The notes under the pieces were generated by a model. The model was not told the origin of the DNA, did no database searches, and saw nothing but the letters and a program-made list of their open reading frames with translations. DNA of 64,000 nt, from the NCBI RefSeq assembly GCF_014695975.1, contig NZ_JACJPI010000088.1, forward strand, positions 1 to 64,000, read 5' to 3'. Shown here in pieces: positions 1 through 7,658 of this stretch. Within the stretch, counting starts at the first letter, position 1, and each line of letters opens with the position of its first letter. This DNA is from Leptolyngbya sp. FACHB-321. Lineage in GTDB: Bacteria > Cyanobacteriota > Cyanobacteriia > Leptolyngbyales > Leptolyngbyaceae. The translations under genes were made by a program, and so were the position numbers.

Positions 1-29
1 GCAAAAAAGTGCTTCTAGACTAAGCATGA

Positions 30-78
30 GGGCAAACCAGGCATGAGATTTTGCATTTTCAGCCTATCGGGTTTGCCC
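30..78. terminator. Terminator-like hairpin at the left edge
   Basis: A 9-bp perfect inverted repeat (GGGCAAACC at 30-38 and GGTTTGCCC at 70-78) encloses a 31-nt loop and is followed by a short pyrimidine-rich stretch. It could end a transcript entering from outside the window. The long loop and weak T-run make this uncertain. Confidence 0.3.
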
Positions 79-182
79 CTTTCTTGTCCCAGTTCTTATC
101 CCGAACTCAGGTTCCAATAGGAGCGAATCGGAAAGGTCTAAACACCCTTCCTCCGCAAGGAGAAGAGTAAGGATAAGCGTAA

Positions 183-785
183 ATGAGTTTACATTGCGTA
201 AATTATGAAGGCAGTAAGCGGTTCAGTGTGATGAAGTCAAAGTGCTTAGTACTAGTGTTTGTCCTAAGCGTCTGTGGCTTACTGCTACTGTATCGGCGAG
301 AAATTCTGGTGGGCTGGCTGCTAGTAACAAAGCATTGCCCAAGTTGTGACCTCCGAGGGGCACGTCTAATTGGCGCAGATTTGCAGGAAGCGAACCTACA
401 AGCGGCGAACCTGAGCGCGGCAAATTTGAGTGAGGCAAACCTTCAGGGGAGCAATCTGACAGCAGCAACGCTGGAGCAGACAGATTTGAGTTTGAGCAAC
501 TTGACCCATGCCAACTTGGTTAGTGCCAATTTAAACAGGGCAAATCTAAGTGGCGGGAGCCTCATCAAGACTGACTTACAGAATGCAACGCTGAAGCAGT
601 CAAACCTTCTGTTCGCCGACCTTGAAGGAGCAAACCTGAGCGATGTCGATTTAAGGCAAGTGGAACTCTATGGAGCCAACCTTCTGAACACTACGCTGAC
701 TAGCACACTGCTGCCAGAACGACTGTTGCAAGAGGGGCGACAACTCAAAAAGAAGGAACCGATTCTAGACTTCAACACCCAGTAG
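183..785 (+). CDS. Pentapeptide-repeat protein with N-terminal membrane anchor
   Basis: About 23 tandem pentapeptides of the A(D/N)LXX type run from about residue 57 to 175 (for example ADLQE, ANLQA, ANLSE). The family folds as a right-handed quadrilateral beta-helix and is very abundant in cyanobacteria; its roles are mostly unknown. A hydrophobic segment at residues 20-45 looks like an uncleaved anchor or signal peptide, which would place the helix in the thylakoid lumen or periplasm. The start at 183 is preceded by an AAGGA-like site. An internal ATG at 231 would place the hydrophobic segment at the very N-terminus and is a real alternative. No operon partner is seen. Confidence 0.85.
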   Translation: MSLHCVNYEGSKRFSVMKSKCLVLVFVLSVCGLLLLYRREILVGWLLVTKHCPSCDLRGARLIGADLQEANLQAANLSAANLSEANLQGSNLTAATLEQTDLSLSNLTHANLVSANLNRANLSGGSLIKTDLQNATLKQSNLLFADLEGANLSDVDLRQVELYGANLLNTTLTSTLLPERLLQEGRQLKKKEPILDFNTQ

Positions 786-836
786 TACTAAGGCAGTAAA
801 AGGTCACGTTTCAATATGTGGCTTTAAACGTGTGGT

Positions 837-1505
837 TCAAATGTGAATCTGACTCAGGATAATCCGCAGTCGATCGTAGTCATCTTTCAACAGCAAACTG
901 AGTGATCGCCCCGCTTGCACCAGCCAGGCGCGGTCTGCCTGCCGCAGTTGGTAGATTTCGCGGATTGTTGCAGCCGCCAACGCATCCACAGGTGCACTGG
1001 GCATTTGCAAGAGCGTACGCAAAAAATCTAACGTTTCGCTAAAGTGCAAAATCTCGGCTACTTCGCAAACGTGAACTGCTTGATGAATTTGGGGTGGGCG
1101 CGGCGGCAAGTGCTGATACACGCGGGCAGCCTCAGCAGCACCGCCATTTCGGGCTGCGACAGGTGCCTGAAACCCAACGATCGCCGCCCGAAACTCTGTC
1201 TTCAGCATGGCGAAGATTTGAGGCTGCTGTTCGCGCAGATCTTGGAGCGATAGCCCTAAGGCTCGCGCCCGATGAACGGAATCGATTGGGCTGGTAGTGG
1301 CGTGATAAACCACGGCATAGATCTGGTTACCCGATTCTTCGTCGATCGATTTCACCCAACTGCCAAAGGGTGGCATCACCGGAAAACTTAAGTTCTCTGG
1401 CTCCAAACATTGCGCCAGAAACTCGGTCGTCGCCGTTTCAATGACTTCCGCAATATGGCTCGACGGACGATTCTGGGCAGCAAATTGAGGCAGGGGAAGA
1501 CGCAT
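837..1505 (-). CDS. HAS-barrel domain protein downstream of ndhS
   Basis: A 222-residue soluble protein. The N-terminal part resembles the small HAS-barrel beta domain found in some ATPases (HerA/ATP synthase type) and in a conserved cyanobacterial family. The start at 1505 (MRLPLPQF) is preferred over the longer frame to 1562, because the extra 19 residues are encoded by heptamer-like repeat DNA (TTATGAGTTTT type). It lies just downstream of ndhS on the same strand, a pairing I recall from other cyanobacteria. Function is unknown; the HAS-barrel name is a family assignment from memory. Confidence 0.7.
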   Translation of the reverse strand: MRLPLPQFAAQNRPSSHIAEVIETATTEFLAQCLEPENLSFPVMPPFGSWVKSIDEESGNQIYAVVYHATTSPIDSVHRARALGLSLQDLREQQPQIFAMLKTEFRAAIVGFQAPVAARNGGAAEAARVYQHLPPRPPQIHQAVHVCEVAEILHFSETLDFLRTLLQMPSAPVDALAAATIREIYQLRQADRAWLVQAGRSLSLLLKDDYDRLRIILSQIHI

Positions 1506-1509
1506 AGCA

Positions 1510-1575
1510 GAGTTATGAGTTTTAAGTGCTGAGTTTTGAGTTGTCTTTAATTCATAACTCATAACTCAAAACTTT
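1510..1575. repeat. A+T-rich heptamer-like repeat
   Basis: The spacer between ndhS and the HAS-barrel gene is made of degenerate GAGTTATGAGTTTT/GAGTTTTGAG units. Its two ends form a 10-bp inverted repeat (GTTATGAGTT at 1512-1521, AACTCATAAC at 1556-1565). This resembles the short tandem heptamer repeats known from filamentous cyanobacteria. It may fold as a hairpin between the two genes. Confidence 0.5.
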
Positions 1576-1582
1576 TATTCCT

Positions 1583-1780
1583 TCACTTTCCTTTCTTCTT
1601 GCCAGCGGTAACATCCACTTCTTCCAACTCTTTAAGGCGAAAAGTGACCAGCTTATCCCAGTTGCCGCCCTCAAACAGTACGGCTGCTTTACCGTCGCTA
1701 ACACGCTGAACCAAGCCTTGAAAGGCATAGTAAGTGTCTTCGGGATTGATGACCTTAACGGCTGAACCGGGCAAAATCAT
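1583..1780 (-). CDS. ndhS: NAD(P)H-quinone oxidoreductase subunit S
   Basis: A 65-residue protein of the usual NdhS length, starting [10 protein letters not shown] and containing the [20 protein letters not shown] core and the LEEVDV tail. NdhS is an SH3-like peripheral subunit of the cyanobacterial NDH-1 complex on the thylakoid surface. It takes part in ferredoxin docking for cyclic electron flow and CO2-uptake forms of the complex. The lysine-rich C-terminus is typical. It is followed by the HAS-barrel gene on the same strand, with rodA upstream 120 bases away. Confidence 0.88.
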   Translation of the reverse strand: MILPGSAVKVINPEDTYYAFQGLVQRVSDGKAAVLFEGGNWDKLVTFRLKELEEVDVTAGKKKGK

Positions 1781-1814
1781 AGCTTCTGGTGTTGTAGTGG
1801 GGTGACAGATGAAA

Positions 1815-1893
1815 GTATAGGGGCGGAAAGCTAAAGGCTAAAATCCTTTACTTATCCTTCATACTTTAGCCTTTATACTTTCCACTTTATTCG
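1815..1893. repeat. Heptamer-like repeat between rodA and ndhS
   Basis: Degenerate 7-base units (CTAAAGG, CTTTAGC, CTTTATA) occur in both orientations and can pair into an imperfect hairpin. This is the same class of spacer repeat as at 1510-1575 and 55745-55795. It contains no ORF. Confidence 0.4.
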
Positions 1894-1900
1894 TTTTATC

Positions 1901-3178
1901 TCAATCTCTAAAGTTAAGACGTTGACGGAAGTTTGCAACGGACTGCACTAGCCCGATCGCGATGAAGTTTGTTAGTAAGGCAGACCGCCCATAGCTAAGC
2001 CACGGTAGGGGAATGCCTGTAACAGGCGCCAGCCCAATCGTCATGCTTACGTTGACAACGACTTGAAAGACAAGCATTGACAAAACGCCGATCGCCAGCA
2101 GAGAGCCAAAGTCATCGCGCGCATTTTGGGCAATGATGATAATTCTCAGGCAGATAACCCAGAACGCCAGCAAGACCAGGAAACAGCCAACAAAGCCCAG
2201 TTCCTCGCCGATCGCCGAAAAGATAAAATCTGTATGCTGCTCTGGGATAAAGTTCAGTTGCGTTTGCGTTCCTTTTGTCAGCCCTCGTCCCCATAGTTCG
2301 CCAGCACCGATCGCAATGCGCGACTGGATCAAGTGATAGCCGCCACCCAAAGGATCTTTATCAGGATCGAGAAACAGTATAATCCGGTCTTTCTGATAAT
2401 CCTTCAGAATGCCCCAGGCAATATGACCCAGTTCACCAGCAACCAGGTTTACGACCAGCGCCCCAGCCGCCCCAAACCGATGCCACGGTAACGTGTACCA
2501 TGCAACGACAGCCATTAACACAACCCAGATTGCCACTAACCCAACAAACCAAGGCGAAAGCGTGATCAGGTTAAATAAGATAGCGGAAACGAGCGGCGAT
2601 ATCAGCAAAAGCAACCAACCTGGATTTGCATTGCCCCAGTAAAGTACGCCTAACGTAATGGCACCAAAAACCAGCGAAGTACCTAGATCGGGCTGGACAA
2701 ACACCAGTGCCCACGGTACGGCAGTAATGGCTAATGTCCGCACTAGCACAGGCAGTGTCGAGGCAGCCCGATCGCTCAAAATAGCTGCCAGCGTTACAAT
2801 AATCCCTAGTTTAGCGAATTCTGACGGCTGAACATTAAAGCCCCCGATCGTGATCCAGCGTTGCGCCCCCAACGCGGACGTACCGAGAAAAATAACGATT
2901 AGCAGAGAAAGATTGGTCACCCCATAAATAATCCAGCGGGATGCCATCAAGGTGTCGTAGCGCACTCGCGCAATCACCAGCGCGATCACAAAGCCGATCG
3001 CGCCAATAATCCAATGCTGATACCAATCCGTCCAGCCCTGGTTTAACTCGGTGCTGCGAATCATCACACCCCCAAATGCTGTCAAGCCCCCAGGCAGCGC
3101 GAAAAGCAGCCAATCGGTATGCTGCCAGGGCTGCACCAGAGACTTCCAACGAATGCGACTGAAGGACTTTTGCAACAT
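1901..3178 (-). CDS. rodA: Rod shape-determining SEDS glycosyltransferase RodA
   Basis: A 425-residue polytopic membrane protein of the SEDS family. It polymerises lipid II into glycan strands together with a class B PBP during cell elongation. SEDS features visible are the IGGFNVQPSEFAKLG segment, the loop DPDKDPLGGGYHLIQSRIAI, and the C-terminal signature with PLPWLSYGRSALLTN. About ten hydrophobic spans are present. The overall pattern fits RodA better than FtsW. It lies 63 bases downstream of mrp on the same strand, a common cyanobacterial order, so the two are probably co-transcribed. Confidence 0.93.
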   Translation of the reverse strand: MLQKSFSRIRWKSLVQPWQHTDWLLFALPGGLTAFGGVMIRSTELNQGWTDWYQHWIIGAIGFVIALVIARVRYDTLMASRWIIYGVTNLSLLIVIFLGTSALGAQRWITIGGFNVQPSEFAKLGIIVTLAAILSDRAASTLPVLVRTLAITAVPWALVFVQPDLGTSLVFGAITLGVLYWGNANPGWLLLLISPLVSAILFNLITLSPWFVGLVAIWVVLMAVVAWYTLPWHRFGAAGALVVNLVAGELGHIAWGILKDYQKDRIILFLDPDKDPLGGGYHLIQSRIAIGAGELWGRGLTKGTQTQLNFIPEQHTDFIFSAIGEELGFVGCFLVLLAFWVICLRIIIIAQNARDDFGSLLAIGVLSMLVFQVVVNVSMTIGLAPVTGIPLPWLSYGRSALLTNFIAIGLVQSVANFRQRLNFRD

Positions 3179-3241
3179 AGTTGAGGGAGTGTGACGAGTA
3201 AGGAGTCCTTGAGTTAATTCTGACTCCTGTTTTTTGCTTTT

Positions 3242-4312
3242 CTACGCTAACGCTGCTACCGAAACTCTCCCGGCAAGTCGCTGTGCGATCGTCGTTAGAG
3301 CCTTTGCCGAAGCCGACTCGGGTGCTGCCAGAACAATTGGGATACCACGATCGCCCCCTTCTCGGAGCGAAATTTCTAACGGGATGCAGCCAAGTAGCGG
3401 CACCTGTAGCTCTGCTGCTGTTTTTTCGCCGCCAGCCGAGCCAAAAATGTCGTACTGTTTCTCTGGCATATCAGGCGGAATGAAGTAGCTCATATTTTCG
3501 ACAATACCCAGCACTGGCACACCAAGCTGCTGAAACATCTTCAAGCCACGACGGGAATCTAGCAGCGCAACGCTCTGGGGCGTTGTGACAATAACCGCTC
3601 CTGCCATCGGTACTGCCTGCGCTAGTGTCAACTGGGCATCGCCTGTACCCGGTGGCATATCCACAATCAGATAATCCAGATCGCCCCACTGCACTTGGTA
3701 AAGAAACTGACGAATCACCCCATTTAACATGGGTCCACGCCAGATCACAGGCTGATCTTTGTCAATTAAAAAGCCCATCGACACCAGTTTAACGCCGTGG
3801 TTAAAAGCAGGCTCTAGCACCTCTTGCGCCCCTGACTGTCGCACCGTGATTTTGGCACCTTCCAAGCCCAGCATCATCGGTGCATTCGGACCGTAGATGT
3901 CTGCATCGATCAAACCGACCTTAGCGCCAGTTTGCGCCAGCGCTACCGCAACGTTAACAGCAACGGTGCTTTTGCCCACGCCACCTTTGCCGCTTGAAAT
4001 CGCCAGGATGTTCTTGACACCATCAATGCCAGCACGATCGGGCAATGCTTTTTGCGAGGGGGTTTCAGCCGTCACGTCTACGCTGACAGTTTTGACTTCT
4101 GGCAGTGTTTTGACTGCACGTTCGCACTCATCAACAATAAATTGGCGTAGTGGGCAGGCAGGTGTGGTGAGTACCAGCGTAAAACGTACGTTACCATCAG
4201 CGATCGCCACGTTGCGGATCATATTTAAGTCCACCAAACTCTTGTTGAGTTCAGGGTCTTGCACCGGTTTGAGTACTTCTAAAACAGAACTAGTATCGAG
4301 GCGATTGGGCAT
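3242..4312 (-). CDS. mrp: Mrp/NBP35-type Fe-S cluster carrier ATPase
   Basis: A 356-residue P-loop ATPase (ApbC/Nbp35/Ind1 type) that carries Fe-S clusters to apoproteins. An N-terminal MIP18 (DUF59) domain spans about residues 1-90. The deviant Walker A GKGGVGKST follows at about residue 110, with VDMPPGTGDAQLT as switch/Walker B region. The CXXC pair that binds the bridging cluster in E. coli ApbC is not present: that region reads YFIPPDMPEKQYDIFG, which I recall as the usual state in cyanobacterial homologues. Upstream of rodA. Role in cluster transfer is known for the family, not shown here. Confidence 0.9.
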   Translation of the reverse strand: MPNRLDTSSVLEVLKPVQDPELNKSLVDLNMIRNVAIADGNVRFTLVLTTPACPLRQFIVDECERAVKTLPEVKTVSVDVTAETPSQKALPDRAGIDGVKNILAISSGKGGVGKSTVAVNVAVALAQTGAKVGLIDADIYGPNAPMMLGLEGAKITVRQSGAQEVLEPAFNHGVKLVSMGFLIDKDQPVIWRGPMLNGVIRQFLYQVQWGDLDYLIVDMPPGTGDAQLTLAQAVPMAGAVIVTTPQSVALLDSRRGLKMFQQLGVPVLGIVENMSYFIPPDMPEKQYDIFGSAGGEKTAAELQVPLLGCIPLEISLREGGDRGIPIVLAAPESASAKALTTIAQRLAGRVSVAALA

Positions 4313-4420
4313 GGTTGACCCTGGCTCCAGTGCGAAAAAGCGGGCGGCTATCTGTCATAAGTTTACCGTTAAGCGATCGCACACTGGCTGAAGTACGATA
4401 GATGACCTAGAAATGAAGAC

Positions 4421-4945
4421 CTAGAAATCGAGACAACTTTGATTCGATCGTTTCAGCTTTCCAGACACCGCTTGCAATGCTTTTTGTTCCGCCGCTTGTA
4501 CCAAGTCAGACGCAACTCGCGCGGCATAAGGGCGCATGAGTGACCAGAGCAACGGTGATAGCCAACCTCGAAGCGTGACCGAATAAGAGACGCGAGTGCC
4601 GCAAACAGTAGACTTGACCTGATAGGTAACCTGTTCTTCCAACCCTGGCATCACAAGAATACGCACGCTGAACAGTTCTCCCGGTCGTACGCGCTCCACA
4701 AAGATTTGGATGGGGATCGGACTCAACCGTGTCACTGCCTGATAAATCAAGCCTGGTTTCGCTACTAGCCCATTGGGAACGTTCGTGCTGGCGATAATAG
4801 GATGCCAGGACACATCAGTCAGATCAACAATTTTCTGCCACAGATCATCAACCGATGCTGAACTCAAAGCTTGATAGGTTCTTGCTAAAGAACACTGAAA
4901 GCGGCGTTTCTTATAACGAATAAACTTAGGCGCAAAGCCAAACAT
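4421..4945 (-). CDS. SRPBCC (START-like) family protein
   Basis: A 174-residue protein with the pattern of polyketide cyclase/dehydrase-like SRPBCC folds: an N-terminal strand and helix (LARTYQALSSASVDDLWQKI), a middle of alternating strands, and a long C-terminal helix. These folds bind hydrophobic ligands; the ligand here is unknown. I chose the ATG at 4945 (MFGFAPKF) over the longer frame to 4978 because conservation-like content begins there. Isolated, with spacers of about 110-170 bases on each side. Confidence 0.7.
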   Translation of the reverse strand: MFGFAPKFIRYKKRRFQCSLARTYQALSSASVDDLWQKIVDLTDVSWHPIIASTNVPNGLVAKPGLIYQAVTRLSPIPIQIFVERVRPGELFSVRILVMPGLEEQVTYQVKSTVCGTRVSYSVTLRGWLSPLLWSLMRPYAARVASDLVQAAEQKALQAVSGKLKRSNQSCLDF

Positions 4946-5117
4946 GGCGCGATCGCTCCTACCGCAAGGCTGATACAAACTACCGATACACCACTTGTCA
5001 AGTCGCTCACATCCGTCTACGGATTATCTCAAGTCTACTGCCCTGAGGCAAACTCAGATATCCCCATGCTAGAACAGCAACTTACCCTCTGCCAAAGTAC
5101 CTGAACAGTTAAAAATG

Positions 5118-5381
5118 CTACACATCGGCTCGAATAGTAAACGAGTAATCGGCACCGGGTTCTAACTGATAATCGCGTTGCTCTAGAAAGCGTCCCAAGG
5201 GTTCTTTAATTAGCGCCCGACCTAGCGATGGCTCTACAGACAGTTCACCACGTTGAAAGCACCATTGAAACTGCCACTCAAATTGGTTTGCAATCACCTC
5301 GCCCTCCAGTACACCCTGCTGCCAGGACTGACGGAGAACGCGAACATAAGCAGTAGTTTCAGGTAAGCGACGAGAACCCAC
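5118..5381 (-). CDS. Small conserved cyanobacterial protein (DUF3146-type)
   Basis: An 87-residue protein starting with GTG (no in-frame ATG nearby). The core RLPETTAYVRVLRQSWQ...EWQFQW and LGRALIKEPLGRFLEQ matches my memory of the cyanobacterial DUF3146 family. Length and composition suggest a small soluble beta-rich protein. No function is known. The domain number is from memory and should be confirmed. Confidence 0.72.
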   Translation of the reverse strand: MGSRRLPETTAYVRVLRQSWQQGVLEGEVIANQFEWQFQWCFQRGELSVEPSLGRALIKEPLGRFLEQRDYQLEPGADYSFTIRADV

Positions 5382-5444
5382 GATCGTATGTGTTGATTAA
5401 GAAGTACATTTTTGCAGAGTGCGATCGAGCTTGATGGCACAATC

Positions 5445-5774
5445 TCATTTCGTTCCCAACAACGCAATCAACTGCGAAACGCTTTCAGCTTGGGCTTTTG
5501 CGGTCTCAGCTTGGGCTTTTGCGGTCTCAGCTTGCTTTCGAGTGGTCTCTTTAATGTCATCAAGATCTAGGCGAAAAGCAGTCATAGATTCCGTGAGTTT
5601 ACCAATCTGGTCTGCAATGGCTTCAATTTTCGCGTCAAAGGTATCAAGTTTTGTGTCAAAGGTGCCGAGCTTTTGCGCTTGCTGCTTGTTTAACTGAGCT
5701 AGTTCAGCAGTTGCCTGCACAAGTGTGGTTAGGAGTTGCTGGTTGTCTGAGGATGACTGTCCGGTCATAGACAT
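5445..5774 (-). CDS. Coiled-coil protein with internal tandem repeat
   Basis: A 109-residue protein, almost entirely heptad-patterned: LAQLNKQQAQKLGTFDTKLD is followed by a second coil and a Q/A-rich tail. The tail contains AETAKAQ units encoded by a 24-bp direct duplication at about 5487-5535. It resembles small coiled-coil proteins common in cyanobacteria, with no catalytic motif. A second Met two codons downstream is an equally likely start. Not recognised further. Confidence 0.6.
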   Translation of the reverse strand: MSMTGQSSSDNQQLLTTLVQATAELAQLNKQQAQKLGTFDTKLDTFDAKIEAIADQIGKLTESMTAFRLDLDDIKETTRKQAETAKAQAETAKAQAESVSQLIALLGTK

Positions 5775-5894
5775 ACTTCTTTAGACGATTGCATGGAATC
5801 TTAGCTTATTTTGCTCAAGCGGCGAGGACACTGCCTTGCTTCAAGCTCGTCGGAGCTCACTGGTTCAAGCTTTCAGGTTGTAATACTAAGCTAC

Positions 5895-6527
5895 TCATGA
5901 AGTAGTCTGTGTGATCGTCCGATTATTGTAAAGGCTCATTGCTTTGTCCACCCCTTGCTTGAGGCTGAGTTCGACAGCGCCCACAACAAGGTGTAAAACT
6001 TCTGTCATTACCTCAGCTTCTCGCGCTGAAAACCGACCTAATACGTGAGAAACTGCGTCACCTGCCACATCACCATTCTTAGCGCTACCAATGCCAATGC
6101 GTAAACGTGGAAAGGTTTGTGTGCCGAGGTGGGCGATCGCCGATTTCATCCCATTTTGTCCGCCTGCCGAACCAGAAAGGCGTAGTCGTAGCTTCCCAAC
6201 AGGTAGATCCATGTCGTCATAGATCACCAGCACAGATTCAGGCGGCAGTTTGTACCAGTCAGTGACAGCGCGAATCGCCTGCCCAGAGTTATTCATGTAA
6301 GTAGTGGGCTTCAGTAAGCGGATCTTGACTCGTCCCGCTGCCATACCCTCACCAAAGAACCCTTGAAACTTACGGTTTTCTGACAAACTAATCTGCCAGA
6401 CCTTTGCCAATGTATCGATCACCTCAAAGCCAATGTTATGGCGGGTGCGATCGTACTTTGCACCCGGGTTGCCCAGCCCAACGATCAACTGAGGGATAAC
6501 GGGTTGTGCAGTGGTTGCCTCTGTCAT
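5895..6527 (-). CDS. pth: Peptidyl-tRNA hydrolase
   Basis: A 210-residue Pth enzyme that frees tRNA from prematurely released peptidyl-tRNA. The N-terminal block reads LIVGLGNPGAKYDRTRHNIG with the catalytic His in TRHN. The TYMNNSGQ block, the YDDMDLPVGKLRLR block with the catalytic-site Asp, and the SAGGQNGMKS block all match the bacterial family. Full length. It sits 33 bases downstream of the tatA-like gene on the same strand, so the two may be co-transcribed. Confidence 0.95.
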   Translation of the reverse strand: MTEATTAQPVIPQLIVGLGNPGAKYDRTRHNIGFEVIDTLAKVWQISLSENRKFQGFFGEGMAAGRVKIRLLKPTTYMNNSGQAIRAVTDWYKLPPESVLVIYDDMDLPVGKLRLRLSGSAGGQNGMKSAIAHLGTQTFPRLRIGIGSAKNGDVAGDAVSHVLGRFSAREAEVMTEVLHLVVGAVELSLKQGVDKAMSLYNNRTITQTTS

Positions 6528-6560
6528 TGGTCTTATCCAGGCAGGTCAATCGAGCTAGAC

Positions 6561-6983
6561 CTAACTAGCAACTTCGGTTGGAACAGCAGCTTCAGTAGGC
6601 TTAGGTTCAGGCGCAGTAGAGTCAGCTTCGGTAGGTTCAGCTACAGTTTCAGCAACCACAGTAGGTTCAGCTTCGGAGTCTGGTTGGAGATCTGGTTCAG
6701 CGATCGTGGAAGTGTCAGAAGCCGAAGTCGTGTCAGGTGCGGGAGATAAGGTTGGCTGAGAGGGCATTTCCAGCATCGCTTCCATAGGAGCTTTCACCGC
6801 TTGCTCGATTTGTTCGGCTTCGCGCTTAAACTCTGCCTCAAATTCTTTGGATGCCTCCTGGAAGCCACGAATTGCTTTACCAACGCTGCGACCGATCTCT
6901 GGCAGTTTCTTGGGCCCAAACACAAGCAGCGCCAAAACCATAATTACTGCCATTTCTGGCAACCCAATCCCGAAAATATTCAC
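6561..6983 (-). CDS. tatA: TatA/TatE-family twin-arginine translocase subunit
   Basis: A 140-residue protein with the TatA layout: a short N-terminal transmembrane helix (residues 4-20), the FGPKKLPEIGRSVGKAIRGF hinge and amphipathic helix, then a long acidic, Pro/Thr/Glu-rich tail from about residue 65. TatA oligomers form the passage for folded, twin-arginine proteins across thylakoid and plasma membranes. The tail is repetitive at DNA level (TCAGCTTCGGTAGG-like units) and longer than in E. coli TatA, so it could equally be called TatA/B-like. It lies directly upstream of pth. Confidence 0.88.
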   Translation of the reverse strand: MNIFGIGLPEMAVIMVLALLVFGPKKLPEIGRSVGKAIRGFQEASKEFEAEFKREAEQIEQAVKAPMEAMLEMPSQPTLSPAPDTTSASDTSTIAEPDLQPDSEAEPTVVAETVAEPTEADSTAPEPKPTEAAVPTEVAS

Positions 6984-7147
6984 CGTATTGCCTCCTGCAA
7001 ATGCTTGCTGGACTAAGAACGCAAACCCTAAAGCATGACTATGAATTTATAGGAGTCACGTTATAACGTATCACCTACGCAGTCTAGTCTATCGTCCTCA
7101 GTCCTTTGTGCTACTTAGTTGAACGCAACTCAGTCTTAAATCGCCAT

Positions 7148-7169
7148 AAAAAATCCCGGTCAAGCCGGG
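7148..7169 (-). terminator. Rho-independent terminator of psbH
   Basis: On the minus strand a CCCGG/CCGGG stem (7155-7159 with 7165-7169, 5-nt loop) is followed by a T-run (complement of the A-run at 7148-7153). It lies 39 bases past the psbH stop codon, in the right orientation. Confidence 0.7.
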
Positions 7170-7207
7170 AAGCCGAATCGTCATTCGCATTGGGAAGCCA
7201 AGCGCAC

Positions 7208-7411
7208 TTAGCCGCCCAGACTTGTCCAATCGACATCTACATCATTTAGCAGAAGCGAAGAGTTGTAAATCTGCAAGATGATGAGCAGGAATACCAAAAA
7301 GAGGATCATAAAGACACCCATCAAGGTCGTAGTGCCCCAACCGGGAACAACCTTACCGTATTCAGAGTTCAGGGGTTTAAGAACGTCTCCCAACCGAGTC
7401 CGCTGTGCCAT
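7208..7411 (-). CDS. psbH: Photosystem II 10 kDa phosphoprotein-type subunit PsbH
   Basis: A 67-residue protein beginning [20 protein letters not shown], the conserved PsbH N-terminus, followed by [14 protein letters not shown] and a single transmembrane helix (about residues 28-50). PsbH is a small core subunit of photosystem II, needed for stable assembly around CP47 and for electron transfer between QA and QB. Length matches cyanobacterial PsbH. The opposite-strand psbN gene starts 82 bases away, the classic arrangement, and a strong terminator follows psbH. Confidence 0.97.
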   Translation of the reverse strand: MAQRTRLGDVLKPLNSEYGKVVPGWGTTTLMGVFMILFLVFLLIILQIYNSSLLLNDVDVDWTSLGG

Positions 7412-7493
7412 GAGTCACCTAATGTTTAGCTCGACAGAACATATATATTGTTTGTAACATTATATGGCAACGCACTCATAATATTTCTCGCAT

Positions 7494-7625
7494 ATGGAAC
7501 CCGCAACAGCTCTTAATATTTCGATCTGCGCGACGTTGGTCGGCTTGACGGCATATGCCATCTACACGGCGTTTGGACCACCATCGAAGGCATTAGATGA
7601 TCCGTTTGAGGATCACGAAGATTAG
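7494..7625 (+). CDS. psbN: Photosystem II assembly protein PsbN
   Basis: A 43-residue ORF beginning [18 protein letters not shown], with one transmembrane span and the conserved acidic end DDPFEDHED. PsbN is a small thylakoid membrane protein needed for assembly or repair of photosystem II, and is not a stable part of the complex. It is divergent from psbH, as in nearly all cyanobacteria and plastids. The A+T-rich 82-base spacer probably holds both promoters. Confidence 0.95.
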   Translation: MEPATALNISICATLVGLTAYAIYTAFGPPSKALDDPFEDHED

Positions 7626-7658
7626 AGCTTGCAGCCATCAGCCGTCAGCGATCGACTT

